Positions 31,806-43,180 of a stretch of DNA of 64,000 nucleotides are shown in pieces; the first letter of the stretch is position 1; every line of letters begins with the position of its first letter. The DNA comes from Vombatus ursinus. Its lineage: Eukaryota; Chordata; Mammalia; Diprotodontia; Vombatidae. The notes under the pieces were generated by a model. It was not told where the DNA came from. It did no database searches and was given only the letters and a program-made list of their open reading frames with translations. Location: NCBI RefSeq assembly GCF_900497805.2, contig NW_020944355.1:1974841-2038840 (forward strand), in the 5' to 3' direction. Both the position numbers and the translations under genes were made by a program.

Positions 31806-33220
31806 CCTCTTGAGACAAATCTGAGGATCACAAATACCCAACAATAAGCATTTATCAAAGCATCTGCTATGTCCCAGGAACTATGCTTCCAGGCCCACCA
31901 GTTGTCCACCACCAAGTAGAGAAGAATTGTATACCAGTAGGCATTACTCTTGCCTGAGTCAGGTGATAATTATAACTAAGGAACTCTGCCTTGAGGGCAG
32001 AGCCACCATTATCTTTGTTATTAGAACATAAATCTATTTTTCTCATCAGTATTCAGTACAACATATCACATCAAACTCTGTGGGACTTATTTTCAGTGTT
32101 TATATGGGAGTTTTATATATCGTTTTTATATGGGGTGGGGGGGGGAGAATCATAACCAAAACGACATGAAAAACTTGACTTTCATCTTTATTAGAGTCCC
32201 AGGCTAATGCCACGATGAAGAATAGAGGTGACCCTGGGTCCATGAATACTATTCCAACAATGCACAAGCTGAAGTAGAGCTTACCAAGCTGGAAAAGCTT
32301 CATGTACAGGCCTAGTGATGGATTACTAGTCAGTCATTGTGGACCACATGACCACGACAAAGGTTACTAGGTGTAGTGAAGGCAGTCCCTGCCATAGAAG
32401 AAGCATATCACCCCCCGCCCAAAGATGACAGTTCCCCTGACTAAAGCTCCATTCACTCTGTGTTAATTCAGATGTTGTCCATACATAGGAAATCACCAAC
32501 CCTCTGAGTATTGAAGCAAAAACATCAGGGGCCACATCCATCATATGATCAATGGCCAAGAGCAAAATTTAAATCGACAGTGGGTGTTATTGAGATTGCT
32601 GCCAAATCCCTCTGGATGACCCTTCTGATCTCCAGCTCGCCGGCACTGATCTCTATGACATGCAGCCTGCCATTCTAGAGAGCTCCAAACCCCAGCCTGA
32701 CCTCGGTTTCAAAAGTGCTGGTCTCCCATCAGCTGGGCAAGGGACATGAGCATCATCAGAATCCAAAAGTAAGGCAAAGTCGAAGAATGGTCTGTCAGCA
32801 AAGACCAGAAAAGCCTCCTCTATAGATTCTCTTTTTTTTTCCTCAGGGATAAATGTATTGACACATACACTATCAAAGAAGGTGGTGTTTTAAGAGCTGC
32901 AGGACTAATACAATAGAAAATAATCCATTTGCGTGCAAGAAAATCCAATTAGTAGATGCCACTTTGCAAACAGTGAAAGGATAACACGTACACAATTATT
33001 TTTTTTCTTATTCTGCAACTTTGTGATCTTCTACTCAGCATTTGCCAAAACCCCAGGGATATCTCTCAACGTGGCACTATCAAGATACCAGAATAAAAAT
33101 AATGCTTTGGCTTCAACACGTGCCACTGCAAAGAAAATGCCTTCAGTTCCCAAGAAGATGTTCCCTCCAAATTGGAAAACAAACAGCTGTTTCTATCAGT
33201 CACGAAACACAGGGAAGCAT
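31806..33220. other. unassigned stretch
   Basis: A minus-strand region at 32,100-32,900 has hydrophobic short ORFs (67 and 79 codons) that I could not match to a family. A G-run lies at 32,131-32,145. No gene is supported. Confidence 0.35.
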
Positions 33221-33221
33221 C

Positions 33222-33412
33222 AGATCTTAGAATCAGAGCTACAAGAGCCCTCAGAGGCCAGTTTGTCCAGTCCCCTCATTTTACAGACAAAGAAACTGAG
33301 GCCCAGGGAGGCAAAGTGACTTGCCCAGAGTCACACAGTTATTAGCTCCCACTCATATTACTCCAGAGACTATGATCTTTCTACTCTCCCATACTGCCTC
33401 CACTTTCATAAT
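33222..33412 (-). mobile_element. MIR/THER-type SINE
   Basis: Inverted landmarks: 'ttagaatcagagctacaagagccctcagaggccagtttgtccag', 'ctcattttacagacaaagaaactgaggcccagggaggcaaagtgacttgcccagagtcacacag'. The box B end is eroded. Confidence 0.85.
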
Positions 33413-34762
33413 GTGGCTCATTTAGTTTCCACATGATATGTCCCTTCCAAAGTGACTTTCTGACTGTCAAGTGAACAAGCATGAAACTCTCATTGTAACA
33501 TACCACCTGTTTCATATCTTTCTTCCACAATAGAACCTACAGATGTGGGGATGTGCATCTCTCCAAGTGAAGAGTGACCAGGAGTTGCCGCAAGAAGACA
33601 GAGATGTGAAACTAATGTTGGATACCAGCTACCAAGGCTGGTATATCCAACAGACAGAAAAGCTAGTGATTAAATTTACAGAAAAAAATTGTCTTCATTT
33701 CAGAGCTCCTTCCCTTCCTAGATCACCTTAGCTGGTTGAGATATGACAGAAGGGCATTGTATATCATGAAGTCTCATCAGAAAAATTGTGTCGGGAATGC
33801 CAGGGGTCTCACTCACCCACCCAAAGCACCAGCTAAGCAAATGTTTCTGAGATAATGGAGGGAGGGTACTCGGTGTCTGTTCAGATGCCTCCAAAAAGCT
33901 TGGAGGATCCTCACCCTAACTCTCATTCCCCCAATGAGTCAGGAGTCTGAGGTGATTCTCTAGAGTCATTGGCTCAAGTCCTTCCCATGTGTTTCCTCTC
34001 GGAGTTTTCAGTTGAGGATAGTTTAGTCAGCTAACCATAAGTGGCTTTTAAAAAGGGATATTTACTAAGACAGTGCAATGAAAACAATTGGTCCAGAGTA
34101 TTGCCTCCCCCAAAAGATCTGATATACACTTAGCCATGAATACACAGAGAGTCCATGGAAAAGTAGACCCAAGTGGGTGACTAGAAGTCCTTTTCTCCCA
34201 TTTATGGGATGCTCACAAAGTTCCCCTTAGTCACAGTCTAGTTTCTTTGCTGGGTTCCCTAGAGAGCTGAGTCCAGTGTGTCCTTGACTCCTAATGGAGA
34301 CACTGCCCCTAGATGCTACTGTGCTGGCAAGATGGAGCCAGGAGGCCGATAGCAAGATGAGAAATCCAAACTCTCCAGACCCTTTAAGATTCACAAGGTT
34401 GTCCCTCCAGCTGTACTGGGGCAAAGGCAGGGGAAGGAGACCTAACCAAGGTCGAGAGCCAAGGCCTCTCCTTTCTCCCCAAGTGGATTGTCTTTTGCAG
34501 TGGACCGGAAAGTCAGATGCTCCACTGGCCGGAAATCCTTGATTCCAGCTAGCCCAAGCTTTTATGTAGGACTTAAAGGCGTGATGAAATCTCCCATACA
34601 ATTTTGATGACCTTCCTATCTGCCATTTTCACTCCATGAAATGGCTTTCAACGATTTTTCACAGTTAGTTGAAGGCCAATTAATTGAAATTGATTGATTG
34701 GGTATCTTATCACTTCAAATGGGGTGGGATGACTTGATTAAATATCAAAGAACCCCATGTTT
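33413..34762. other. unassigned stretch
   Basis: Overlapping ORFs on both strands at 34,227-34,601 (124 and 82 codons) show no recognisable domain, and opposite-strand openness suggests composition rather than coding. Confidence 0.4.
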
Positions 34763-34764
34763 AT

Positions 34765-35290
34765 ACAAACCTTCATTGAGTGCCTACTGTGTATGCTAGG
34801 CACTTGTGAACTGTGGTAGGTGTCCTGGCCCTTAGGGGCTTTACTGAAGTACCAGGAAGTTGGAGGGTGGAGTGGGTGGAGGGTAGGTAGGGGAGTGAAA
34901 TAATATATGCACAGATCCCTAAATACAAAATATAAAGAAAATGTAGGGTCATTTCTAGGGGGGAGAGTGCCATCTGTGGGGGGATCATTGTGTAGGTTAG
35001 TCACTGTGGAGCTTAATCTCCAAAAGGAAGTAGGAATTCCAAGAGGCAGATGTGAGAACAGAGAGCGTTCCAGGCTTTGAAAACAGCCCACACAAATACA
35101 GAAAGGAGGGAAACAGTGTCAGGAAGAGCAGATAGTCCATTTGGGCTGGAAGGTAGAAAGAGGGTGTCATGACAAATAAATCTGGAAAGACACATTAGAT
35201 CCAAACTGTTTTAAAGGATCTTAAATGTTAAACAAGAGTCTGTTTCTTTTCCTAGAGGAAACTTCATAAACGTTGTAAATTCTTCTTTTG
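34765..35290 (-). mobile_element. L2-type LINE 3' end
   Basis: 'ccttcattgagtgcctactgtgtatgctaggcacttgtgaactg', 'ggcccttaggggctttactgaag' and, further on, 'ggcagatgtgagaacagagagcgttccaggc', 'ctgttttaaaggatcttaaatgttaaacaagagtctg' follow the inverted L2 order, with a diverged middle. Confidence 0.75.
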
Positions 35291-35294
35291 ATTT

Positions 35295-35968
35295 GTCATA
35301 TAATACAAGGGTGGCTTCTGCAGAGTCCAAGGAAGAGGTGGTATCTAGGGAGAAAGGGATCTGCTGGATGTTTTTCAGAAAGGAACTGTGGAAGATTTCA
35401 CCATGATGTCAGGGTAAGAAAAAAAAGCAAGGAACCATTCACTCTTTTCCTCCATGTTGACAGCATTGCCAGAGCAATCTGCCATAGGCCCCAAAGTTGG
35501 GAACAAAGACACAAGGCCTAATAGTCCACACTTCCCCAAGTTTTCCTTTAAGCCCCTGCCCAAAGGACATGGGAGATTTCCTTATTGAAACTGAGGCCTG
35601 CTCAGTCAGAGCAATGCTGCTTCAGTGACATGTTTTACCCATCATTCATGCCAGGACATTTCTGTAGGCTTTGGGAATTTGTTTAATGAGCTTCTTTTCA
35701 TACTGTAGCTGTATCATGACAGGAGTTTAAATGATCTGTTTACCTTAGAAGGGCAGCAATATATTAGAACGAGTGGAATGATGTTTCAGGGGGCTTTGAT
35801 CCCAGGTACTTGTAGCATCTTCTCTTTAGACTCTTAATTAGGGCTGCGTTCTACTCAACTTGCTTTCATCCTCATTGTTAATGATGGTTCTCAACCCAGA
35901 TGTTGACCTTCAAACCAACAGTACACTGATTTTTTCATCTTCGATGAGTTATTGAGTCGCTGTACCTA
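35295..35968. other. unassigned stretch
   Basis: No repeat, exon or RNA gene was recognised. Confidence 0.4.
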
Positions 35969-35970
35969 TC

Positions 35971-36190
35971 TTTTTTTTTTAACTAAATTTATTGGGAGAA
36001 GAAAGCAACAGAAGTAAAAGAGTTGCATCTGATTTTCATGTTTCAATGTTTGGCATCAGCAAGTTTTGTTTAAAAGTTATTTTCAGAAATTCCATCTTTG
36101 GCATGCAGCTTCCTCTTGAGGCAGCCTACTAGGATTTGGTATTTGCGATTGCCTCCCCACTTTGTATAAAAATGTTGTGCTTGTGATTTC
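35971..36190 (-). pseudogene. 3' end of a processed pseudogene (retrocopy), parent unidentified
   Basis: Read on the minus strand, AATAAA (complement at 35,988-35,993) is followed 7 bases later by ten A residues (35,971-35,980), the mark of a reverse-transcribed mRNA tail. Upstream of it a frame ends ...CLKRKLHAKDGISENNF followed by TAA, then a plausible 60-base 3' UTR. The last residues recall the C-terminus of ribosomal protein S21 (AKADGIVSKNF), but the upstream residues do not, so I do not assign a parent. The upstream limit is where a MIR-type SINE begins. No target duplication was found. Confidence 0.45.
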
Positions 36191-36194
36191 TGAT

Positions 36195-36370
36195 GAGCAT
36201 AGCATCCTCGACAGCAGGAGGAGAGGGTCTTGAAGGTCATCCAGTCCCTTATTTCGCAGACAAAAACCGAGTCCCTGAAAGAGGAAGTGACTCATCCAAG
36301 GTCATACAGGAAGTAAGTAGCAGAAACAGGATTTTGGCCCAGGTCTTTTGATTGTCTTTCCATGATGGCA
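36195..36370 (-). mobile_element. MIR/THER-type SINE
   Basis: Inverted landmarks: 'gagagggtcttgaaggtcatccag', 'cagacaaaaaccgagtccctgaaagaggaagtgactcatccaaggtcatacaggaagtaagtagcagaaacaggattt'. Strongly diverged. Confidence 0.7.
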
Positions 36371-36564
36371 TAATATTTTTGAATGGCTCTGCTATCCCTT
36401 ATCTTGTAGTTTGTACGTTACATTTTTTGTGTGCAGCTTAAATGAATTTAATGTATTATGTTTTGCAGTTTTTGTGTGTTTCAAAACCTTTGCCTAGAAA
36501 TTGAATTTGCTATTTGGAAGTGACTTAGCATGGTGAATTAAACCAAGTGTTCGGGCAAGTGTTG

Positions 36565-37605
36565 GAGAGGGGGTGAGTGCTGTCAGGAAGACTGTCTGCT
36601 TTCTCAAAGGTCTCTTTGGGCCTCCTGGGTTTCCTCCCTGTCTGCCCCCTTCTTCTCTGGATCTACTTTCCACCCCTGACTGTGGGACCCTCTTCTTTCC
36701 TCCCTCTCCATCCTCTCTCACAGTGATCTCATCACCTGCCATGGATCCACTTATCATCTCTAGGCAGGTGACTCCCAGATCTGTATATCCAGCCCTAATC
36801 TCTCTCCTCACTCTAAACTCATCATGTCCAAAGCAGAACTCATTATCTTTTCCCCCCCCAAATACTCCCCTCTTCTGCACTTCCCACTTTCCACCAAGAG
36901 TATCAGTCTCCCTCTCATCACCCCAGTCTATAACTTTGGTTGTCCCCTACTCTGCCATCCGGTCAGCTGCATTGTCCTTGCGGTCTTGTCCCCACATCCC
37001 CTCTCTCACGTGTTTCCATCTCTCCCCTCACATGACCACTACCCTAGCTTGGGCTCTCATCACCTCTCACCTCCACCATTGCTAGAGCCTGCTAATTGGT
37101 CTCCTAGCTGCCAGTGGATCCCCTCTCCAATCCATCTCCACAGAGCTGCCAAATTGATATTCCTAAAGCATCAGTCTGCTCCTCATGAATTTTCAGTGGC
37201 TTCCTGTTGCCTCTAGGATAAAATACAAAGTTCTCTGGCATTTCAAGTCCTTTACAAATCTGGCTCCAGCTTATCTTTCCAGACTTCTCGCGCATCATTC
37301 CCCTTCCATCACGGTCCATCTCTTGTCTCTCTTCCTTCCCACGGGTGATCTCCTACACCTGGGCCCCAATCCTTCCCTGCTGCCACCTCCACTCAAATGC
37401 CACCTCCTGCAGATCTGTGTCTCCTCCTCTGGTGCTGCTTTGGATTTCCTTTGCCTATATTTCAGATTTCCTGTTTTGTCTAAATATGCTGTTTTCCCCA
37501 ATTGCATATAAGGTTTTTTAAGGGCAGGAAACGCTTTGTTTCAATCTGAGTATTCCTGGCACATAGTAGGTACTTACCATAAGCTCATGAAATGAATAAA
37601 CATGA
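36565..37605 (+). mobile_element. L2-type LINE, RT C-terminus and 3' UTR
   Basis: From 36,825 the text 'catgtccaaagcagaactcattatctt' is the L2 ORF word found again at 45,058. In the frame at 37,185-37,511 it reads FQWLPVASRIKYKVLWHFKS then NLAPAYLSRLL, matching 'LHWLPVHFRIDFKILLLTFKALHGLAPSYLSDLL' of L2/CR1 RT C-termini. The 3' end reads 'ggcacatagtaggtacttaccataa' to 'atgaaatgaataaac'. Several frames are needed to follow the protein, so it is dead; it is the most complete plus-strand L2 in the window. Confidence 0.88.
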
Positions 37606-37741
37606 AGACTGTCACCAGTGACTCAAAAGGTCATGTGTCATGTTGGGAGGGGTGACTTATATACTTAGGGATAGAAGAAACCCATGATATCCCCTAGTTC
37701 CACCTCCAAATTATGCAAGTAAGGAAAGTGAGGTTGAAAGA

Positions 37742-37772
37742 GATAATAGTAATGATAATAATAATAATAATG
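37742..37772. repeat. AAT-rich microsatellite
   Basis: Interrupted (aat)n/(taa)n run. Confidence 0.85.
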
Positions 37773-37824
37773 AGCATAAAATATAATAGATTATATAAAC
37801 ATAATATTTATAGCATCGCAAGTG

Positions 37825-38065
37825 TTATAAATAGCTAATATTTATATATCACCTTAAGGTTTGCAAAGCATCTTATAAATATTATCTCATTTGATCTTTA
37901 AACAACCATGGGAGGTAGATGCTATTATTATCCCAATTTTACAGTTTAGGAAATTAAGGCTGAGAGATGTTAGTGACTTGCCCAGGTCACGCAGCTAATA
38001 AGTGTCTGATGCTGGATTTGAGCTCAGGTCTTCATGGTTCAAGTCCCTTTGCTCTATCAACATGA
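37825..38065 (-). mobile_element. MIR/THER-type SINE
   Basis: Inverted landmarks in order: 'aaggtttgcaaagcatcttataaatattatctcatttgatc', 'ggtagatgctattattatcccaattttacag', 'cttgcccaggtcacgcagctaataagtgtctgatgctggatttgagctcaggtcttc'. Near full length. Confidence 0.9.
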
Positions 38066-39655
38066 TGTAAAACATTAAAACACAAAAATCAGACACAGTT
38101 CCCTTTTTGTTATTGCCCTATCTCCAAAAAATATTAACGAGAAAAAAAATACATACAGTGACTCAGTAGCTGTTCAGGATGAAAAGTGAGCATGGTTTGT
38201 TTTATTTTGTTTTTTTTTTCTTTTAAGATAAACATCTGGGGATGTGATTTGCTTAAGGCGCTACGGTAATAAAAGGGGATAGAGGAAGGAAATATGTCCT
38301 AATTTCTAAATCTTTGAATCACAGGTTCAAAGTTGGAAGAGGCCTTAAATATTATTGAGTCTCAATTTACAGATGAGGAAAATTACTTCCTTTATATCTC
38401 TGAGTTGATTAAAAACAGCCTATCGTACTTCTCCCATACTTCAAACCTTCCCCCTATGTTACTTCCCTTCCAAGCTTTGTTTACATTTTCTAATATATTG
38501 AAGCTTGGGCATTTGAGGATGGGAAGACGTGCCTCAGCTATTCTACAATTTTTACCATCTCTGAAGGTCTTCATGAGGAAGAAACCTTGAAAGAAGGAAA
38601 CAAATACTCCTTCTTCCAACATAACCCATCACCCCCATTCTCCCTTCCCCAAACATAAAATTAAGCATATCTACCTAGGAAAGTAACAAATGAAAGCCAA
38701 GGTAAGGCATAGACAAAATGCCTGTCTTTTCTAAGGCCTCGGCACCGAGACATTGGGGGGTTGGGGTTGAGTTACAGACATTATAAGAGAGCAATGAGCA
38801 AAGCTGAAACTAGGGCAGAGTAACTAGAGCTTTGTTCCTAGAAACTGACATTGAATCTTGAGAATGGTAGTAGCACTTGTGTTCCTTAGGCACACTGTAG
38901 TGATCTCTCCCCCTTGCCTGCCCTGCTCTTTTCCTGCAGCCTGGTGCCAAGGCCTCTGTCTCCTCTCATCAAGGGGGTAGTAACCTCCCCCTCCACTTAC
39001 TTTCTGGCCTGAGAAAGCCTTTCCTGCCATTTGCCATTAATGCATGACCTTGCAGTTGTAACTCTGGTAGTGACAATAACGTTCATTAAAGCAAAGACAG
39101 AAGGACGTTTTTAGGGAAATATGACAAGTGGTTGTGGTGTCACTCACCAAGTTTCGGGGAAAACTGTTAGATGGAAGTTTCTAGAAACAGTTTCCTACAG
39201 TGAGAAGCACTTTAGAGGCCAAGACAATTTGAGTAAATGATGAGTTTGAGAGGCATGAATCAGTGGGAAAATGCTGTGTCTAAAATAAGAATGTACTTCT
39301 AAAGGAACACTGAAATCCAGAAACAAACTCTGAGCTAAGCTCCATGAGGAGACTGCTTCCCTTGGCTCCCAGCAATATGCAAAATACATGATATTGAGTA
39401 GAAAGTTGAGAACAGAAGAAGACCGACTTCTGAAATTAATTCATTAGTCTAATATCCAGGGGATGTGGTCTCCTCTCAGTGCACACACATAATTCATATT
39501 AGCATGTGTCGGAAGAAGTTACACTCATGCATGACAAGATGCGTTAAGTAACATGGTGGTAACTGAGCTTGATACTCAGTCTTCTTGGAGAAGGACTGCC
39601 TGTGCGCTAGGGAAGGGCGGGTGTACACGTGGGAAAAGGGCTTCATTCTGTTCCC
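38066..39655. other. mostly unassigned; one SINE scrap
   Basis: A short inverted SINE piece, 'caaagttggaagaggccttaaatattattgagtctcaatttacagatgaggaaa', lies at 38,325-38,385. A T run is at 38,209-38,219. The remainder holds nothing I recognise. Confidence 0.4.
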
Positions 39656-39657
39656 TT

Positions 39658-39785
39658 TTGCCAGTGTTTATTATGTGACTGGCATATGTGAAGCGTCAGT
39701 CTCAATGCTGGGGGAAACAAATGAATAAAGCCCAGGCCTTGCCCACGAGGAACGTAGAATCGAGAAGAGGCCTTGCCTGATCTTC
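39658..39785 (-). mobile_element. short L2-type 3' end
   Basis: 'cagtgtttattatgtgactggcatatgtgaagcg', 'atgctgggggaaacaaatgaataaagcccaggccttgcccacgaggaacgtagaatc' follow the inverted L2 terminus. Confidence 0.7.
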
Positions 39786-39829
39786 CCAATCGTTAATACT
39801 CTCCTCCCCCCAAAAAAAGTATTTTATAT

Positions 39830-40445
39830 ACTTTTAAAATAGATTTTTATTGATAAGTTTTTCATCACTTATATTTTCCCTTTCTCCCTGACCCTCCCAG
39901 AGTCAGTCCCTCTAACAAATAAAAACATATGGGGAGAAAAGAAAAAAGAAATTCAACAAAACCAATCATTTGATCAAAGACTGTTAAGTGCAGTGGTCTA
40001 CATCCATGAACCTGTGTCTCCGCAAAGGAGAAGAGCTGTCTTCTCCTGTCTCTTCTTTGGGCCACATTCAATTTCCATTGTTTTTTTTTTCTTGTACTTT
40101 CCATTTTCATTACTGTAATCATTAAGTATATTGTTTTCTTGGTTCAATTTGTTTCATTCTATATCCATGCATATAAATTTTTCGAAGCTTCTCGGTGTTC
40201 ATCGTGCTTGTTGTTTTCTTATGTCACAGAAAGATTCCATTACATTCACGTAGCACGATTTGTATAGCTATTCCTCAATTGAGCATCGACTGTGTTTCTA
40301 ATTTTTTACTGCCACAAAAAATAATAGTGATATAAAAATTCTGATATATATGGAGCCTTTCTTTAGATCATTGACCTCCTTGGGGTATGTGCTAGCAGTG
40401 GGGTCTCTGAGTCAAAAGATATGGTCGTGTATATCCTCCTTCATG
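39830..40445 (-). mobile_element. L1 3' end, minus strand
   Basis: The plus strand gives the inverted 3' UTR and ORF2 end: 'agatttttattgataag' and 'tttccctttctccctgaccctcccagagtc', 'ttcttctttgggccacattcaatttcc', 'ttcttggttcaatttgtttcattctatatcc', 'attccattacattcacgtagcac', 'tattcctcaattgagcatcgact', 'ggagcctttctttagatcattgacctccttggggtatgtgctagcagtgg'. This is the clearest of the minus-strand L1 fragments. Confidence 0.85.
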
Positions 40446-40461
40446 TATGTCTTGGCTCCCA

Positions 40462-40595
40462 TAAGAAAATGGAAGCTCCTTAAGGGCAGAAACTGTTTCC
40501 TTTTTATTTAATTGTTTTTGCCTTTACATCCCTAGCACCTGGCACTGTCTTTAGAATGTGGTAGGTGCTTAATAAATCTTTGTTACTTAAGAGAA
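40462..40595 (+). mobile_element. short L2-type 3' end
   Basis: 'ggaagctccttaagggcagaaactgtttcc', 'acatccctagcacctggcactgtctttagaatgtggtaggtgcttaataaatctttg' is a standard plus-strand L2 terminus. Confidence 0.85.
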
Positions 40596-40654
40596 AAGAC
40601 AGAAGTACAATATGATGCAAATTAGAATATGCTCAGTGCATAAGAATGGAGGTA

Positions 40655-40722
40655 CAGTTGTATATTTGGATAGAGTTTAAGCTTCAAGTCAGGAAAGCAT
40701 GGGTTCAAATTCCACCTTTGAA
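40655..40722 (+). mobile_element. SINE head fragment
   Basis: 'ggatagagtttaagcttcaagtcaggaaagcatgggttcaaattccacc' is the head and box B of a Mar1/WSINE-type SINE, cut off by the L1 tail that follows. Confidence 0.6.
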
Positions 40723-40734
40723 AGATCTATGAGA

Positions 40735-41075
40735 TGATGGAAAATGCTATCCACATCCAGAGAAAGAACTATGGAGTCTGAATGCAGATCGAAGCAGACT
40801 ATTTTCACTTTCTTTGTTTTTTGTTTTTTTCTTTCTCGTGGTTTTTCCCTTTTGTTGTGATTCTTCTTTTACAACACGACTAATGTGGAAATATGTTTCA
40901 TGTGATTGTACACGTATAACCTATATGTGATTGCTTGCCGTCTTGGGGAGGGAGAGAGGGAGAAAAAAATTTGGAATTCAAAATCTTATAAAAGTGAATG
41001 TTGAAAACTGTCTTCACGTGTGATTGGAAAAAAAAATTAAATACTATCAAGTAGGGGGGAAAGGGGGAAAAAGTA
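40735..41075 (+). mobile_element. 5'-truncated L1 tail
   Basis: 'gaaaatgctatccacatccagagaaagaactatggagtctgaatgc', 'ttacaacacgactaatgtggaaatatg', 'cttgccgtcttggggaggg' and 'cacgtgtgattggaaa' form the marsupial L1 3' UTR. The 8-mer ctatgaga occurs at 40,727-40,734 and 41,076-41,083 and may be the target duplication, which would make the purine-rich run at 41,025-41,075 part of the tail. Confidence 0.85.
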
Positions 41076-41089
41076 CTATGAGAGACTGA

Positions 41090-41440
41090 AGGAGGGGTAG
41101 ATCATTTCTGGCTTGGAGTGGGGATGAGGATGGATCAAGGAAGACTTCTTGTAGGGAGAGAGTATCTAGCCTGAAGGAACAGCAAGAAGTTCCACAGATG
41201 GGGATTGTAAGCAGAGACAGAAATAAGAAGAGGACGGGCAGAGCTCAGGAAATGTTGAAGACTCACTTGAATTGTGGAATGAAGGGAGTACTGAGAGAGA
41301 AGAATAGAAAAGGTGGTCTGGTCCATATTATCGAGAACCTCAAATACTGTCAAGGAGTTTGGCCTTTATTTAGTAGTCAATGGAGAGCTCTAAGGGTTTT
41401 GAGCAAGTTAGTAACATGATTTGAGCTTTCAATCAGCTGG
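41090..41440 (-). mobile_element. diverged L2-type LINE 3' region
   Basis: 'aaggaagacttcttgtaggga', 'gcctgaaggaacagcaag', 'gaacctcaaatactgtcaaggagtttggcctttatttagtagtcaatggagagctctaagggttttgagcaagttagtaacatgatttg' follow the inverted L2 order. Confidence 0.7.
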
Positions 41441-41789
41441 ATAACTCAGGCTGTGTATGTGGGGGCAGCAGCAGGGGATGGGGAGGGGGTTATTAGGGAG
41501 AACTGGGAGGGATGGAAAGAAGTAGAAGAAGTAGGACCAGCTAAGTGGAGGGGACAGAAAATGCCAAAGAGTCCAACTTCAGCCCTCTAAATGTTGGCAA
41601 ATATCAGGAGGTTTTACATTATAGATAAAACCTCTAAATGATAGATTGTTTCACTTTTCATCAAGTGGACACAGTTGAAAAGTCTCCAGCCATAAAACAG
41701 CTGACCAACTAAAGGAGAAATCGGAACAATAGGTCAAGAGCCCTTTGAACACGCTGCTTGCTAGAATCTCAGTATATAGAAGCTGCCAT

Positions 41790-42110
41790 CTATTTGAATC
41801 AATATGGGGAAATCAAAATCAAAACCATCCAATTCCCTTAACCTTTTCTTGTAGCAACCATTTCCCATCCCTTTATTCAGTCATTTGTCAAAAGGCTTTG
41901 GCCCCTCTCACTTTGTACATATCCCTTTTAAAGTGTGGAGACCAAAACTTGACACAATAATCTCGCAAAGTTGTGATTTAACAGTGAATATGCGAACTGA
42001 GAACTTGTGTTTCTGACATGTTCTGCTCTTAATTAATCTCATCTTCTGCTTCACTTTTGGTACAGTGAGACTGAATTTAGCTTGTGGACTACTGTGGAGC
42101 CCAGATCTGT
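41790..42110 (-). mobile_element. L3/CR1-type LINE fragment
   Basis: 'cccttttaaagtgtggagaccaaaacttgacacaataatctcgcaaagttgtgatttaacagtg' corresponds to the inverted CR1/L3 code for '...gtggtgcccagaactgaacacaatactccagatgtggtctgacc...'. The flanks are diverged. Confidence 0.65.
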
Positions 42111-42234
42111 ATGGTTGGTTTGGTTTGATTTTGGTGTTTTTTTTTTTAATACTAAACCCTAAGTGTAGCACTTGTTACTTGATGATAAATGCAAACGTAG
42201 ACTAGAGTGAAGGACTCAAGGACTGACTGGAGCT

Positions 42235-42345
42235 GGGAAACCTAAGTTTGAATTCCAGATTTGCCACTGACTACGCATATGACAATGGGCAAGTGACTTG
42301 CCCACTCTGAACCTCATTTCTCTCGTGTATAACAAGGGGTTGGCT
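42235..42345 (+). mobile_element. MIR-type SINE fragment
   Basis: 'ctaagtttgaattccagatttgccactgactacgcatatgacaatgggcaagtgacttgcccactctgaacctcatttctc' is the box B to core part of a MIR-like SINE. Confidence 0.75.
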
Positions 42346-42349
42346 TAGA

Positions 42350-42492
42350 GCAGGTCTTCTCCCCATTTTTTTTTACCATCATCTGCCTATCAACCCCCAC
42401 TCAGAATAGTATCTTTAAATAAACAAAATGCATAGTATTACAAACTATTATAGTGAAATAAGAGTAACAACATATTTGTAAAACAACAAAAA
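42350..42492 (+). mobile_element. hAT/Charlie-type fragment
   Basis: 'caggtcttctccccat', a T run, then 'ccactcagaatagtatctttaaat', 'aaaatgcatagtattacaaac' match the same family as 21,276-21,480. The 3' end is interrupted by the next SINE. Confidence 0.6.
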
Positions 42493-42649
42493 GGGGGGCA
42501 GCTAGGTGGTACAGTAGATAGATCACCAGCCCTGGAAGTCAGGAGGACCTGAGTTCGAATCCAGCCTCAGAACTTGACACTTACTAGCTGTGTGACCCTG
42601 GACAAGTCACTTGACCCTGATTGCCTCGCCAAAAAAAGCAAAAAAAAAC
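42493..42649 (+). mobile_element. short WSINE-type marsupial SINE
   Basis: 'ggcagctaggtggtacagtag' head, box B 'gagttcgaatccag', 'gaacttgacacttactagctgtgtgaccctggacaagtcacttgaccctgattgcctcgccaaa' and an A-rich tail. It keeps the CpG of the tRNA-like box B (gttcgaatcc), a sign of a comparatively young copy. Confidence 0.93.
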
Positions 42650-42961
42650 ATTCATGCCCCCCCCAAAGAAGCAGCCTTGGACTAGGTGAAGTTCTGACGT
42701 CCGTTTCAGCCTGAAATTGAGGTCCCCCCAATTACCACTTCTGAATGAACAGGTGATGTAATGTATTCATGACTTATGGTTCTTGATCTGCTCTTAAAGC
42801 TATTAGCTAACATTATGATGCTACTAATAATGGAGGTTTTTGATGGCAAGAAGATCCAGATAATATAATCTTAAGGAAACCATCATAATATCAGTGAAAG
42901 ATGTGCCGGGGGGAGTAGTGGTTTGTTTTTTTGTTTGTTTTTGTTTTTGTTTTTTTTTGAG

Positions 42962-43180
42962 GGAGGCAGCAAGGCATTGTGGGTACCCAGCTGAGCTTAG
43001 GGTCAGGAAGATGAGTTCACATCCCAGATCTGGCACTTTCTTGCTCTGTGACCCTCCTAAATAAAGCATGATAATATTCTCTAGTACGTCCCTGCCAGGT
43101 TGTAGGGAGACTTAAATGAGAGCATATTTGCAAGTCACTTGGCAAACATTGCCCCGCTGCCTAAATGCCAGTTCTTATTA
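42962..43180 (+). mobile_element. THER/MIR-type SINE
   Basis: 'ggcagcaaggcattgtggg', 'ggtcaggaagatgagttcacatcccagatctggcac', then an L2-like tail 'gccaggttgtagggagacttaaatgagagcatatttgcaagtcacttggcaaac'. The core is partly deleted. Confidence 0.75.

Noticed and set aside
32100-32900. Hydrophobic minus-strand frames that looked like a membrane or Bcl-2-type protein pseudogene
   Set aside because: Short stretches such as GELEIRR and FGRGV recall Bcl-2 family proteins, but order and key residues do not hold and no poly(A) end is present.
36573-37085. 170-codon plus-strand ORF rich in Ser, Pro and Leu
   Set aside because: It is a shadow frame over CT-rich L2 LINE sequence.
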